From Kushneria aurantia DSM 21353 (lineage in GTDB: Bacteria; Pseudomonadota; Gammaproteobacteria; Pseudomonadales; Halomonadaceae), in assembly GCF_000382245.1 (NCBI RefSeq), contig NZ_KB907862.1, positions 1-64,000 of the forward strand: a DNA stretch of 64,000 nt, in the 5' to 3' direction. Positions 17,762 through 26,450 of the stretch are shown here, piece after piece (positions within the stretch are counted from its first letter, which is position 1; every line of letters begins with the position of its first letter). Both the position numbers and the translations under genes were made by a program. The notes below the pieces were generated by a model. That model was not told the origin of the DNA. It saw only the letters and a list, made by a program, of their open reading frames with translations, and searched no databases.

Positions 17762-18631
17762 TCAGGCTGGTATGTCCTGCCCTGCCTGCTGGACAAAAAA
17801 GGAGGCGCCGCTGGGCTTCTGCGGTAGTCGCAGCACATTGGGCGTTGTCCGTACCAGACCGCTCTCATGACCACGCACCAGCATGCCCTGATGCCGGCTG
17901 GGTAGCGGATTGTCGCCATAGGGCAGCGCATCCTCGGCGCTGTACACAACAATGAACAGCGTGCGCGGATGAGCGGAGGCGTTGGGCGCCGAAGCGTGCA
18001 GCAATCGAGTGTGCATGAAACACACGGAACCGGCTGGTCCCGTACATTCGACCAGCTCGGCGCACTCACGCTCGATGACGGTACTGTCTACCGTCCCGGT
18101 GAACCGTTCATCCTGCCAATGGGAATAGAGCTCCTGCCGATGGCTACCGGGGATGACCTGCAAGGGCCCATTATCGGTAGTGACATCTCCGATCATCAGC
18201 AGTGCAGTGATCAGGTCATCGTTACTGTGAGGCGTAAAAAGGAAATCCTGATGCCACTTCACTTGTGTTTCAGTACCCGGCAACTTGGCGTTGATCTTGC
18301 TGTGGTGAAGCCTCACGCCTCCCGCGCCGATAATTTCGAAGACCATATCGGCCATTTTCGAGTCGGCCGCTACCTGCAGGTAGGCATCGGAGATTTCGGT
18401 AGGTGAGCTCACTCGTCGCAGTGATGGGTGAGCGGGACTGTGGTCACCACCTACATCGAAGCGCGGGCGATGGTCGAGAGTCTCGCCATAGGCTGCGCAA
18501 TGGTGGCGGCTTGCATCCAGCCAGTTCTCGAAATCGTTATTGAGCGCCTCTAGTTCGTCGACATTGAATACATTTTCCACGACCAGATAGCCATCTCGAT
18601 GAAACCTGTCGATCTGCTCTGTACTCAGCAT
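17762..18631 (-). CDS. Phytanoyl-CoA dioxygenase (PhyH)-family hydroxylase
   Basis: A 289-residue Fe(II)/2-oxoglutarate dioxygenase. The iron ligands appear in VKWHQDFLF (His and Asp) and TRLLHASAPN (distal His), with LFIVVYSA following. Family members hydroxylate lipids, amino acids, ectoine or natural products. It lacks the EctD motif WHSDFETWH, so ectoine hydroxylase is unlikely. ATG 18631 is preferred; an in-frame ATG at 18649 adds six residues. It lies between the amino-acid importer and the ArgE-like gene in the same direction. The 222 bp downstream (17540-17761) contain no gene. Confidence 0.82.
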   Translation of the reverse strand: MLSTEQIDRFHRDGYLVVENVFNVDELEALNNDFENWLDASRHHCAAYGETLDHRPRFDVGGDHSPAHPSLRRVSSPTEISDAYLQVAADSKMADMVFEIIGAGGVRLHHSKINAKLPGTETQVKWHQDFLFTPHSNDDLITALLMIGDVTTDNGPLQVIPGSHRQELYSHWQDERFTGTVDSTVIERECAELVECTGPAGSVCFMHTRLLHASAPNASAHPRTLFIVVYSAEDALPYGDNPLPSRHQGMLVRGHESGLVRTTPNVLRLPQKPSGASFFVQQAGQDIPA

Positions 18632-18831
18632 AGCCGTCCGTTCTCCCATTTTAGCGACGATAGGCGCGGCAGCGCTCTGCTTACCAATATCTGACGCCTG
18701 CCAGGATTTCTCCTCAAACTAACCGCTGAACGGCATCAGAGAAAATAGCATTATCAACGCCATTGCTTCGGATTTTCCTATCCAGGCCTCGTGCCGAATC
18801 ACTCGGCGCAACAGGATAAATAGACACTCGA

Positions 18832-20016
18832 TCATGTGGCCGACGATGATAGTCGTGCCGCCAGCCGCGCCATCATGGCATCACACGCCTCGAGCTGTTC
18901 TGCTTCGATATACTCATCAGCCTTGTGGCCCTGCGCCATCGAGCCGGGCCCGCAGACCAGGGTCGGTACACCGGCTTCGGCATAGAGGCCAGCCTCGGTG
19001 CCGAAGGCGACCGTGTCGAACGCACAGCACCCGGTCAGCTCTGCCAACAGTCGTGCCGCGGCACCCTCTGCGTCAGCAGCCAATCCCGGATACTCGGCCA
19101 GCGGTTCGAAGTCTATCCGCGCCCCGGGCGCGACCGCCTGCATGCGGGGCAGCAGCTCGCGCTCGGCCCAGTCCCGGAGCTCGTGCTCGATCACTTGCGG
19201 CTCAACCCCGGGCAGCGCCCGCATCTCCCAATCGAAAGAGCACTCATCCGGCACGATATTGAGCGCCCGGCCGCCCTGAATGGTGCCGACCTGAAGCGTC
19301 GAGAAGGGTGGCGTGAAGCGGGCATCCTGTTCGTCCTGCTGCTGCAGGCGTTCGGCCACGGCGACAAGACGGCCGATCAGCGCCGCCGCGTATTCAATGG
19401 CGTTGACGCCCTGCGGCGCGTAGGCCGAATGACAGGCGGCGCCCCTGATGTGGCAGCGCCGCGCCAGCTTGCCCTTGTGCCCCATCACGGGACGCATGCC
19501 GGTGGGCTCACCAACGATACAGGCCAGGGATGCGGGCGCCAGCGATGGCAGCCGCTCGATCATTGAGCGCACCCCAACGCAGCCCACCTCTTCATCGCAA
19601 GAGAAGGCGAGATGTATCGGGCGCTGCAGTGGCGCGTTGACGAAACGCGGTACCGCCGCCAGCACGCAGGCCAGAAAGCCCTTCATGTCGGCGGTGCCGC
19701 GTCCATAGAAGCGATCCCCCTCGCGGGTGAGACAATAGGGCGGCCGCTGCCACGGCTGCCCCTCGACCGGCACGGTGTCGGTGTGCCCGGAAAGGAGGAT
19801 GCCCGATGCCTCGGCCGGACCGATGGTAGCGAACAGGTTGGCCTTCTCGCCCGAGGCATCGGGGATACGCTGCGTCTTGACACCCTGCCCCGCCAGGTAG
19901 GCTTCGATAAAACCGATCAGTGCCAGATTGGAGCGGTGACTGGTGGTATCGAAGGCGATCAGCTCGGCCAACAGCTCAGCGCTGTCGGGGGTGCCGGCAG
20001 GCGCGGGCGCCGTCAT
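18832..20016 (-). CDS. Acetylornithine-deacetylase-like M20 amidohydrolase
   Basis: A 394-residue M20 dizinc hydrolase close to ArgE. Motifs: ILLSGHTDTVPVEG (first His), GRGTADMKGFLAC (bridging Asp), SCDEEVGCVGV (catalytic Glu pair), CIVGEPTGM and FGTEAGLYAEAG. It should remove an acyl group from an amino acid; ArgE itself uses N-acetylornithine. ATG 20016 overlaps the upstream DUF1028 stop by 4 bp. The catabolic neighbours make an accessory N-acyl amino-acid deacylase more likely than arginine biosynthesis. Confidence 0.85.
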   Translation of the reverse strand: MTAPAPAGTPDSAELLAELIAFDTTSHRSNLALIGFIEAYLAGQGVKTQRIPDASGEKANLFATIGPAEASGILLSGHTDTVPVEGQPWQRPPYCLTREGDRFYGRGTADMKGFLACVLAAVPRFVNAPLQRPIHLAFSCDEEVGCVGVRSMIERLPSLAPASLACIVGEPTGMRPVMGHKGKLARRCHIRGAACHSAYAPQGVNAIEYAAALIGRLVAVAERLQQQDEQDARFTPPFSTLQVGTIQGGRALNIVPDECSFDWEMRALPGVEPQVIEHELRDWAERELLPRMQAVAPGARIDFEPLAEYPGLAADAEGAAARLLAELTGCCAFDTVAFGTEAGLYAEAGVPTLVCGPGSMAQGHKADEYIEAEQLEACDAMMARLAARLSSSAT

Positions 20017-20687
20017 CGAGAATCCCCGGGTACCCCGTAGCCCGGTGCGACCTCGGGGTCGTCCGCGCGAGTGACGTAGTCCTCGAGCTGCGGGCGGTAG
20101 CGCTCCCAAAGCGCCGCCAGTTCATCGATGGGCGTGTCGTGCCAGTCGACCCGCAGGTCGACCACCGGCCAGCTGACCCCGGGACGCGCGACCTGCAGGC
20201 CCGCCGAATAGACCGGTCCCGCCTCGCCGCCGGCGGCCAGCCCCGCCTGCAGCGCAGCGATCAGGCGCTGTGCCAGCGGCCCTTCGCTGCGTTCGAAGAC
20301 CGTCACCATTGCCTGTGGTACGCCCGGGTCGGCCAGCAGATTGCCGGCGGCGACGCAGTCGAGGCCCGTGGCGCGCCCTACCACACCGAGTGCCTGGTCA
20401 CCGTCAAAGATGGCGTGGCGACCCTCGCCGTCGATCAGCAGTAACTGACGATAGTCGGGCGCCTTTTCCTCGGTCAGCAGGCGTTCCAGCGCCTCCTGCG
20501 GCGTCAGCCCCTGCGCCATCAGCGCAAGCCCCTTCACGCCCAGCGCCGGATTGGTAACGTTCTGGCTCAGCACCGCCCCACCCGGACCGGCGAAGGCGCA
20601 GCGCGCCGCCACGCAGATGCTCGATGAGCTGACGGCACATCCTGTTTCACCGGTTTGTGCACAGCGTGCCGCGATCGAAAAGGTCAT
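20013..20687 (-). CDS. DUF1028-family Ntn-hydrolase-like protein
   Basis: A 224-residue protein starting MTFSIAARCAQTGETGCAVS, the typical DUF1028 opening. The segment AVLSQNVTNPALGVKGLAL and the later GNLLADPGVPQAM fit this family, which has an Ntn-hydrolase-like fold and a mostly unknown substrate. It commonly travels with amidase, peptidase or RidA genes, as here. It overlaps both neighbours by 4 bp. Function is inferred as amide-bond hydrolysis, with low certainty. Confidence 0.8.
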   Translation of the reverse strand: MTFSIAARCAQTGETGCAVSSSSICVAARCAFAGPGGAVLSQNVTNPALGVKGLALMAQGLTPQEALERLLTEEKAPDYRQLLLIDGEGRHAIFDGDQALGVVGRATGLDCVAAGNLLADPGVPQAMVTVFERSEGPLAQRLIAALQAGLAAGGEAGPVYSAGLQVARPGVSWPVVDLRVDWHDTPIDELAALWERYRPQLEDYVTRADDPEVAPGYGVPGDSR

Positions 20688-21109
20688 GATTTGTCCTCCT
20701 CTTGCGGTATGACGGCGATCACATCGATCTCCATCAACCACTGCGGCTGCGCCAATCCCGCTACTACCAGCCCGGTGGAGATGGGAAAGACACCCTTGAG
20801 CCACTTGCCGACTTCACAATAGACCGGCTCACGAAAGCGCGGGTCGGTAATATAGGTGGTGGTCTTGACGATATGGGAGAGATCCGAGCCGGCCTCCTCG
20901 AGCAGCTGTTTGACGTTTTTCATCGCCTGTTCGGTCTGAGCGCGCGGATCGCCGAGGCCCACCAGATTGCCCTCGAAGTCGGTACCCACCTGACCGCGCA
21001 CGTACACCGTATGACCGGCTCGCACCGCCTGGCAGAGATCATTGTCGAGACTCTGATCGGGATAGGTATCCCGGGTATTGAACATGCGGATGCGTGTGTG
21101 GGTCGGCAT
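20684..21109 (-). CDS. RidA-family (YjgF/UK114) deaminase
   Basis: A 141-residue RidA-superfamily protein with VRAGHTVYVRGQVGTDFEG, AMKNVKQLLEEAGSDLSHIV and VAGLAQPQWLMEIDVIAVIP. RidA proteins hydrolyse reactive imine/enamine intermediates made by PLP- or flavin-dependent amino-acid enzymes. The classical catalytic Arg near the C-terminus (normally R in a G--VE-E--A segment) is not obvious, so this may be a non-canonical subgroup. Translationally coupled to the flavin monooxygenase gene upstream (TAATG overlap) and to DUF1028 downstream. Confidence 0.85.
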   Translation of the reverse strand: MPTHTRIRMFNTRDTYPDQSLDNDLCQAVRAGHTVYVRGQVGTDFEGNLVGLGDPRAQTEQAMKNVKQLLEEAGSDLSHIVKTTTYITDPRFREPVYCEVGKWLKGVFPISTGLVVAGLAQPQWLMEIDVIAVIPQEEDKS

Positions 21110-22449
21110 TATTTCGCTTCCATCCTGTTATTTTTGCTCGTCGTACAGGTTGCCATCCGCGCTTCACCCGGCACGCCTCCATCGCCTCCAGCGCGCAGTG
21201 CCGCGCGGTGGTAGTCGAGGTATTTGCGCTGTGTCGCGATGTGATCGGCAATATGTTTGGCGTCATGCCACACACCCCAGATAAAACTGGAGCCACGACG
21301 CGACAGCCAGGGCAGTCCGAGAAAATAGATGCCCGGCTCACTGGAGACACCGCGCTGATGTCGGGGCCTGCCCTGCTCATCGAAAGCGTCGACGTTTAGC
21401 CAGTCGAAATTGACGCTGAATCCGGTGGCCCAGATCACCGTGCTCACACCGGCCTCGGCAAGATCGAGCGCCTCGAGCGGTTGCCTGACACAATCCGGAT
21501 CCTTTGCGATGCGGTGCGCCTCGGGCTCCTCGGGAAGTTCGAGTCCGTTGCGCGCCACGTAGGCGTCGGCGGCCTGAAGAAGCGCCAGATAGTTGGCATC
21601 ACCGCGCGCCAGGTTGTCGCCAAGATCGGACTCAAACGTCACCACGTCATCTTCAAAGCCGCGAGTGCGTCCCACCAGGGTGATGCCCTCGTCGGCCAGC
21701 AGGCGGAAATCGACGGTTCGACCGCCGCGCGCACCGCTGACCGCGATGGTGACATGCTCCCGACCGGGCGCCGCGACCTCGGCATCCCACTCTCCGAGCA
21801 CCCCCAACCACCAGACAAAATCGCGACCTCGATAAGCCCGCGGTGGCCGGTCATGCGGCCCTACCGAGAGATAGACCCGGCGGCCGGCACGGTTCAGCTC
21901 ATCCGCCACCTGTACACCCGACGATCCGGCTCCCACGACAAGTACGCTCCCCTCGGGAAGCTGTTCGGGGTTGCGATAATCGGCGGTGTGCAATTGGTAA
22001 AGTGAGGCCGTGTCGGGGGCGATGGGGGGGATCACCGGGCACTGAAAAGGGCCTGTCGCCGCCACCACACGGTTGGCCTCGATCACTCCGCTCGAGGTGG
22101 TAATGGTGAAACCCGGGCGGCCGCGATTGCGCTGTACCCGCTGCACCTCTACGCCGGTACGCACGGGAGCGTTGAGCTGCGCAACATAGCGTTCGAAATA
22201 GGCCGCGACCTGCGCTCTGCTCGCGAAACCGTCAGGATCAACCTCTGCGAACTCGAGCCCCGGAAAGCGGTCGTGCCAGACAGGCCCGTTGGTGACCAGT
22301 GAATCCCAGCGTTGCGTACGCCAGCGCTCGGCAATGCGCTCACGTTCCACCACCAGATGGGGAACGCCCAGGCGCCCCAGGTGCTCGCTCATTGCGACAC
22401 CGGCCTGGCCTGCACCGACCACCAGCGTATCGGTTTGTTCGACTGTCAT
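21109..22449 (-). CDS. Flavin-containing monooxygenase-like NAD(P)-binding protein
   Basis: A 446-residue flavoprotein with two dinucleotide folds: TLVVGAGQAGVAMSEHLGRL at residues 8-27 (FAD) and VLVVGAGSSGVQVADELNRA near 173 (NADPH), plus VIWATGFSVNFDWL toward the C-terminus. This is the CzcO/class B monooxygenase group, oxidising nitrogen or sulfur atoms or ketones. ATG 22449 follows GGAAGGATG. First gene of a tightly overlapping set with RidA, DUF1028 and the ArgE-like hydrolase, so it probably starts a degradative sequence. Confidence 0.85.
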   Translation of the reverse strand: MTVEQTDTLVVGAGQAGVAMSEHLGRLGVPHLVVERERIAERWRTQRWDSLVTNGPVWHDRFPGLEFAEVDPDGFASRAQVAAYFERYVAQLNAPVRTGVEVQRVQRNRGRPGFTITTSSGVIEANRVVAATGPFQCPVIPPIAPDTASLYQLHTADYRNPEQLPEGSVLVVGAGSSGVQVADELNRAGRRVYLSVGPHDRPPRAYRGRDFVWWLGVLGEWDAEVAAPGREHVTIAVSGARGGRTVDFRLLADEGITLVGRTRGFEDDVVTFESDLGDNLARGDANYLALLQAADAYVARNGLELPEEPEAHRIAKDPDCVRQPLEALDLAEAGVSTVIWATGFSVNFDWLNVDAFDEQGRPRHQRGVSSEPGIYFLGLPWLSRRGSSFIWGVWHDAKHIADHIATQRKYLDYHRAALRAGGDGGVPGEARMATCTTSKNNRMEAK

Positions 22450-22626
22450 GGCTGCATCCTTCCGATAAACATACCTCGTCCATGCCCGACATGGCGGGAT
22501 GCAGAAGATCAGAAGCTCTCTTCTCATGGCGCGTTATGCCCATCCTGAGAGAGGCCATTTATTAATTAAAATATCTTTATTCGTGGTTTTGAATCACAAA
22601 AACCTATCCAACACTCGCCGCTCGAG
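22450..22626. other. AT-rich promoter region of the monooxygenase operon
   Basis: No gene is seen. The stretch around 22560-22610 is strongly AT-rich (TTATTAATTAAAATATC) and probably holds the minus-strand promoter of the operon that starts at 22449. It ends at the DCC relic. Confidence 0.45.
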
Positions 22627-22690
22627 GGTGGGGCGCGGCTGGCTCACCGGGCGCCAGCGCTGTACCCGCCGTGAAAGCGGGAGCTGCGGC
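22627..22690 (+). pseudogene. Relic of the DCC gene; right repeat of block A
   Basis: This stretch is a degenerate copy of the DCC gene found 16.3 kb to the left. Positions 22637-22690 match 6321-6374 at 52 of 54 positions, and 22627-22647 match 6218-6238 with one mismatch. The two matched parts are adjacent here but about 90 bp apart in the intact gene, so the relic has lost the segment between the two GGYTGGCTCAC repeats. In frame it reads VGRGWLTGRQRCTRRESG before ending at TAA. It lies just before the HDAC-fold operon's terminal gene. Confidence 0.8.
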
Positions 22691-22720
22691 ACGCATCGAG
22701 CGGAATAACGCGCTCACCGA

Positions 22721-23737
22721 TCAGCGCAACAGCCCTTCGAAGAAACTCACCGCATTGGCCTCCAGCCCTTCGAGGTAATAGCCGCCCTCCTGCACCACCA
22801 GAGTTGGCCGGCCAATACCCGCCACCGCCTCGCCAAGGCGTGCAAAGCCGGGCGTGGTGACCGCTACCTGCGCCTGGGGGTCATGCTCGAAGATATCGAA
22901 GCCCAGCGACAGCACCACCGCCTCGGGCTCGAACACTTCGATGGCGTCCAGCGCCTCGCCGAGGCGATCGAAGAACACCGACTCCTCTGAGCCATGGGGC
23001 ATCGGCAGGTTGAGGTTGTAGCCGTAACCTTCTCCCTCGCCGCGCTCGTCGACGTGGCCGCTGACACCGGGGTAGAAGTTGGTGGTATCACCATGCGTCG
23101 AGATGTAGAGCACGTCGCTGCGGTCGTAGAAGATCTCCTGAATGCCCTGGCCATGGTGCACGTCGGTGTCCAGTACCACCACACGCTTGAAATGGCGCGA
23201 AAGATGATGCGCGGCGATCGCGGCATTGTTGAGATAGCAGAAACCACCGGCGGCATCAGCGCGGGCGTGGTGCCCGGGCGGGCGGCACAGCGCCCAGGCG
23301 AAACGCTCGCCGCCCAACAGCGCCTCGGCGCCGGCCACCGCGCTCTGCGCCGACCACCAGGCTGCGCCCCATGTATGGCGGCCGATCGGCGAGCTGCCGT
23401 CAGCCTGGTAGCGCGCCGCCTCGGCGAGAATGCCGCGCAGCGCATTGGGCTCGCGCACGAAGATGTTCGACATCACCTCTTCACCCCAGTCGCCGTCCAG
23501 TTCATGCCAGCGCCGGTGGGCACTGTGCAGAAAACGCAGATAGGGCTGGCTGTGCACCGCACCCAGCGGTGCCATGCCGTAGTCCTGCGGGGTTTCGATC
23601 TGCAGGCCGCAGGCGCGGGCGGCAGCCAGCAGATGATCGGTGCGCTCCGGTACCTCCAGCGGCGTGCGCATTTTGCCACGCGAGAAGTAGATCTCGGGAT
23701 GGTGACGACGCTGTTCATCGTGGAAGAAGGTTTTCAT
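22721..23737 (-). CDS. Histone-deacetylase-fold amidohydrolase (acetylpolyamine-type)
   Basis: A 338-residue class II HDAC/acetylpolyamine amidohydrolase. The metal-site motifs are CRPPGHHARADAAGGFCYLN (His-His charge relay), VVVLDTDVHHGQGIQEIFY (Zn-binding Asp and His) and LSLGFDIFEHDP (second Asp). The loop STHGDTTNFYPG and C-terminal GGYYLEGL (active-site Tyr) are present. Bacterial members remove acetyl groups from polyamines or other amines. ATG 23737 follows AAGGACG. Last gene of a seven-gene operon with a peptide importer, suggesting the imported compound carries an N-acyl amine. Confidence 0.88.
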   Translation of the reverse strand: MKTFFHDEQRRHHPEIYFSRGKMRTPLEVPERTDHLLAAARACGLQIETPQDYGMAPLGAVHSQPYLRFLHSAHRRWHELDGDWGEEVMSNIFVREPNALRGILAEAARYQADGSSPIGRHTWGAAWWSAQSAVAGAEALLGGERFAWALCRPPGHHARADAAGGFCYLNNAAIAAHHLSRHFKRVVVLDTDVHHGQGIQEIFYDRSDVLYISTHGDTTNFYPGVSGHVDERGEGEGYGYNLNLPMPHGSEESVFFDRLGEALDAIEVFEPEAVVLSLGFDIFEHDPQAQVAVTTPGFARLGEAVAGIGRPTLVVQEGGYYLEGLEANAVSFFEGLLR

Positions 23738-23800
23738 GATGCGTCCTTGTCGACTGTTGGGAGTGGGCCGGGTGAATGTCACTCTCGAACGCCCGGCGCC

Positions 23801-24802
23801 TCAGTAGCCTGCCTGGCGATCCACCAGCGTCGCCGGCAGCTGCCCTGCGTCGAGACGCCGCAGCGCGGTCGCGACCTCGCGCGCCACCTGGGAGGGGGTC
23901 GAATCGCAGGCGTCGTGAGGCGTGACGACAATGCGATCGTGGCGCCAGAAGGGGTGCTCGCGCGGCAGCGGCTCGACGGCGAAGACATCCAGCGAGGCGC
24001 CCGAGAGCTGACCGCTGTCGAGAGCGGCGAGCAGGTCTGCCTCGACCAGCTGCTCGCCGCGCCCGACGTGAATCAGTGCCGCGCCACGGGGCATGCGGTC
24101 GAACAGCGCCGCATCGAGCAGGTTGTGCGTTTCGGCGGTCAGCGGTAGCAGGTTGATCAGAATCTCGCTGCGCTCCGCCAGCGCGGCCAGCCCTGCGCCC
24201 CCCTGCCAGCACTGCATGTCCGCCAGCGGTGAGCGACCGCTGCGCGAATGGCACTCGACCTTATAGCCCAACGCCAGCAGCGCCCGCGCCACCGCCGTAC
24301 CCATGGTGCCAACGCCCAGCAGGCCGATGCGGATGTCATCGGGGGCGCGTTTGGCCTGCCGCTGCCAGCAGGCAGCGCGCTGCCGGGCCAGATAGTCGCC
24401 GAAGCGGCGATGGTGCCACAGCACATGCCAACTCACGAAGCCGGCCATCATCAGCGCCTGGGACTCTCCGGCGATACGCATCAACGGCACCTCCTGCGGT
24501 AGGCTGCGGCTGGCCAGAATGCCGTTGACGCCCGCCGCAATGGAGGAAATCAGGCGCAGTTGCGTAAAGCGTCGAAAAGCCTCGTCGTCAGGGTCCCAGG
24601 CCAGCGCGAAGCTGACCGCCTCGGGATCGGCAATCTGCTCGGGAAACGCCAGCCGAAGATGCGGCGCGATCTGCTCGAAGGCCTCGATATAGGGGGTCAT
24701 GATGTCGCGACTACCCAGCAATACCCCCTGCCGTGAAGGCATCCGGGCAGATCCTGTGGCGTCATGGAGATTGTCTTTGGTGACGCTGTTCATGTGGTCC
24801 AT
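23801..24802 (-). CDS. NAD(P)-dependent D-2-hydroxyacid dehydrogenase (GhrA-like)
   Basis: A 333-residue dehydrogenase. The Rossmann motif IGLLGVGTMGTAVARAL lies near residue 158. Active-site residues are visible as HVGRGEQLVEADL (Arg), DVFAVEPLPREHPFW (Glu) and VTPHDACDS (His). It resembles glyoxylate/hydroxypyruvate reductase A, which reduces 2-keto acids. It begins directly after the ABC ATPase gene, so both are coupled. It would handle a 2-hydroxy or 2-keto acid released from the imported substrate. Confidence 0.85.
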   Translation of the reverse strand: MDHMNSVTKDNLHDATGSARMPSRQGVLLGSRDIMTPYIEAFEQIAPHLRLAFPEQIADPEAVSFALAWDPDDEAFRRFTQLRLISSIAAGVNGILASRSLPQEVPLMRIAGESQALMMAGFVSWHVLWHHRRFGDYLARQRAACWQRQAKRAPDDIRIGLLGVGTMGTAVARALLALGYKVECHSRSGRSPLADMQCWQGGAGLAALAERSEILINLLPLTAETHNLLDAALFDRMPRGAALIHVGRGEQLVEADLLAALDSGQLSGASLDVFAVEPLPREHPFWRHDRIVVTPHDACDSTPSQVAREVATALRRLDAGQLPATLVDRQAGY

Positions 24803-26440
24803 TCAGGGCTGATCCTCCTCGACAACAGGTGTCGCCGCTGGCCTGCGACGGCCGGGAATGGCCGCCAGCAGTTCCCGTGTATAGGCGTGCTGCGGAGAGT
24901 TGAAAACCTGCTCGGCGCTGCCCTGCTCCACGATCTGACCTTTCTGCATTACGATCAGCCGATCACAGATCTGCGCCGCCACCCGCAGGTCGTGGGTGAT
25001 GAACAGCAGTGACAGCGACAGCTCCTTCTTGAGCCGATCGAGCAGCGCCAGTATCTGTGCCTGAATCGACACATCCAGTGCCGAGACCGCTTCGTCAGCG
25101 ATGATCAGCTCAGGGTCCAGCGCCAGCGCGCGGGCAATACCGATACGCTGACGCTGACCGCCGGAGAACTCATGCGGAAAGCGCTCGGCAGCGCTGCCCT
25201 CCAGCCCCACGGTCGCCAACAGCTCACGCGCCCGCGCCAGAGCCTGTGCTCTGGGCACGCCATTGGCGATCGGCCCCTGAGCGATCGCCATGCCCACCCG
25301 GGTGCGCGGGTTGAGCGAGGCGTAGGGGTCCTGAAAGATCATCTGGATACGGCGGCGGTGTTCGCGCAGTTCGCGACCGGCGAGGGCACGCAGGTCAACA
25401 TCGTCAAGGCGAATCTCACCGCTGTCGGGCCGGTTGAGACCCACCAGGCAGCGTCCCAGGGTCGATTTTCCGGAGCCCGACTCACCCACTACGCCGATGG
25501 TCTCGCCGCGCCCCAGACTGAACGCGATACCCTCCAGGGCGACCACCTCGCGCTTCTCCTTGAACCAGCCACCGCCAGTGCGGTAGACCTTGTCGAGTCC
25601 TGTGACGCTCAGCAGCGGCACACTGTCCGCCACCTCTCGAGGGGGCGCTACGGCATCGCCGGGAATCGCCTCGATCAGCGCTCGGGTATAAGCGTCGCGG
25701 GGATTATCGAGCACCTCCGCGGCAGTGCCCATCTCGACAATCCGGCCCTCGCGCATCACGCAGACCCGGTCGGCCACTTCGGCGACCACGCCGAAATCGT
25801 GAGTAATCAACATCACCGCCATGCCACGCCGCTTCTGTAGATCGCGGATCAGACCAAGAATCTGCGCCTGGGTGGTGACATCCAGCGCGGTGGTGGGCTC
25901 ATCGGCCACCAGCAGTTGCGGTTCGAGTGCCAGCGCCATGGCGATCATCACTCGCTGACGCTGGCCGCCGGAAAGCTCGAAGGGATAGGCGCGCAGCGCC
26001 GCTGCAGGATCCGGCAGGCGCACCTCCTCGAGCAGTGCCAGTGACCGCTGGCGGCGCTCGCCGGTACTCAGCAGGCCGTGGGCCTCGAACACCTCGGCGA
26101 GCTGGTCGCCGATGCGCAGCAGAGGATTAAGCGCGGTCATCGGCTCCTGGAAGATCATGCCGATATGCCGTCCGCGCAGGGCGCGATGCTCCTCCTCACT
26201 CATCCGCAGCAGATCGCGCCCGGCGAACAGCGCACGCCCCTGGGCGACGTTCACCCCCCTGGGCAGCAGCCGCATGATGGCGTTGGCGGTCATCGATTTG
26301 CCCGAACCGGATTCGCCCACCACGCAGAGAATTTCGCCGCTGTCGAGATGGTAGTCGATATTTTCGACCGCATAGAGACGCTCGCCCCCTTCGGGCAACG
26401 ACAGCGCCAGACGTTCGATATGCAGCAGTGTCTCGCTCAT
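24803..26440 (-). CDS. Peptide ABC transporter, fused double ATPase (DppD-DppF type)
   Basis: A 545-residue protein with two complete ATPase domains. The first has [34 protein letters not shown] and [13 protein letters not shown]; the second [33 protein letters not shown] and [14 protein letters not shown]. GsiA/YejF-like fusions energise dipeptide, oligopeptide or glutathione import. ATG 26440 follows GAGGAGACGACG. It is 10 bp from the permease gene. Confidence 0.92.
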   Translation of the reverse strand: MSETLLHIERLALSLPEGGERLYAVENIDYHLDSGEILCVVGESGSGKSMTANAIMRLLPRGVNVAQGRALFAGRDLLRMSEEEHRALRGRHIGMIFQEPMTALNPLLRIGDQLAEVFEAHGLLSTGERRQRSLALLEEVRLPDPAAALRAYPFELSGGQRQRVMIAMALALEPQLLVADEPTTALDVTTQAQILGLIRDLQKRRGMAVMLITHDFGVVAEVADRVCVMREGRIVEMGTAAEVLDNPRDAYTRALIEAIPGDAVAPPREVADSVPLLSVTGLDKVYRTGGGWFKEKREVVALEGIAFSLGRGETIGVVGESGSGKSTLGRCLVGLNRPDSGEIRLDDVDLRALAGRELREHRRRIQMIFQDPYASLNPRTRVGMAIAQGPIANGVPRAQALARARELLATVGLEGSAAERFPHEFSGGQRQRIGIARALALDPELIIADEAVSALDVSIQAQILALLDRLKKELSLSLLFITHDLRVAAQICDRLIVMQKGQIVEQGSAEQVFNSPQHAYTRELLAAIPGRRRPAATPVVEEDQP

Positions 26441-26450
26441 CGTCGTCTCC

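Noticed and set aside
14509-18631. Ectoine uptake (ehu) with ectoine hydroxylase (ectD)
   Set aside because: The importer is a generic polar amino-acid system and the PhyH protein lacks the EctD core motif; no doe/eut genes adjoin.
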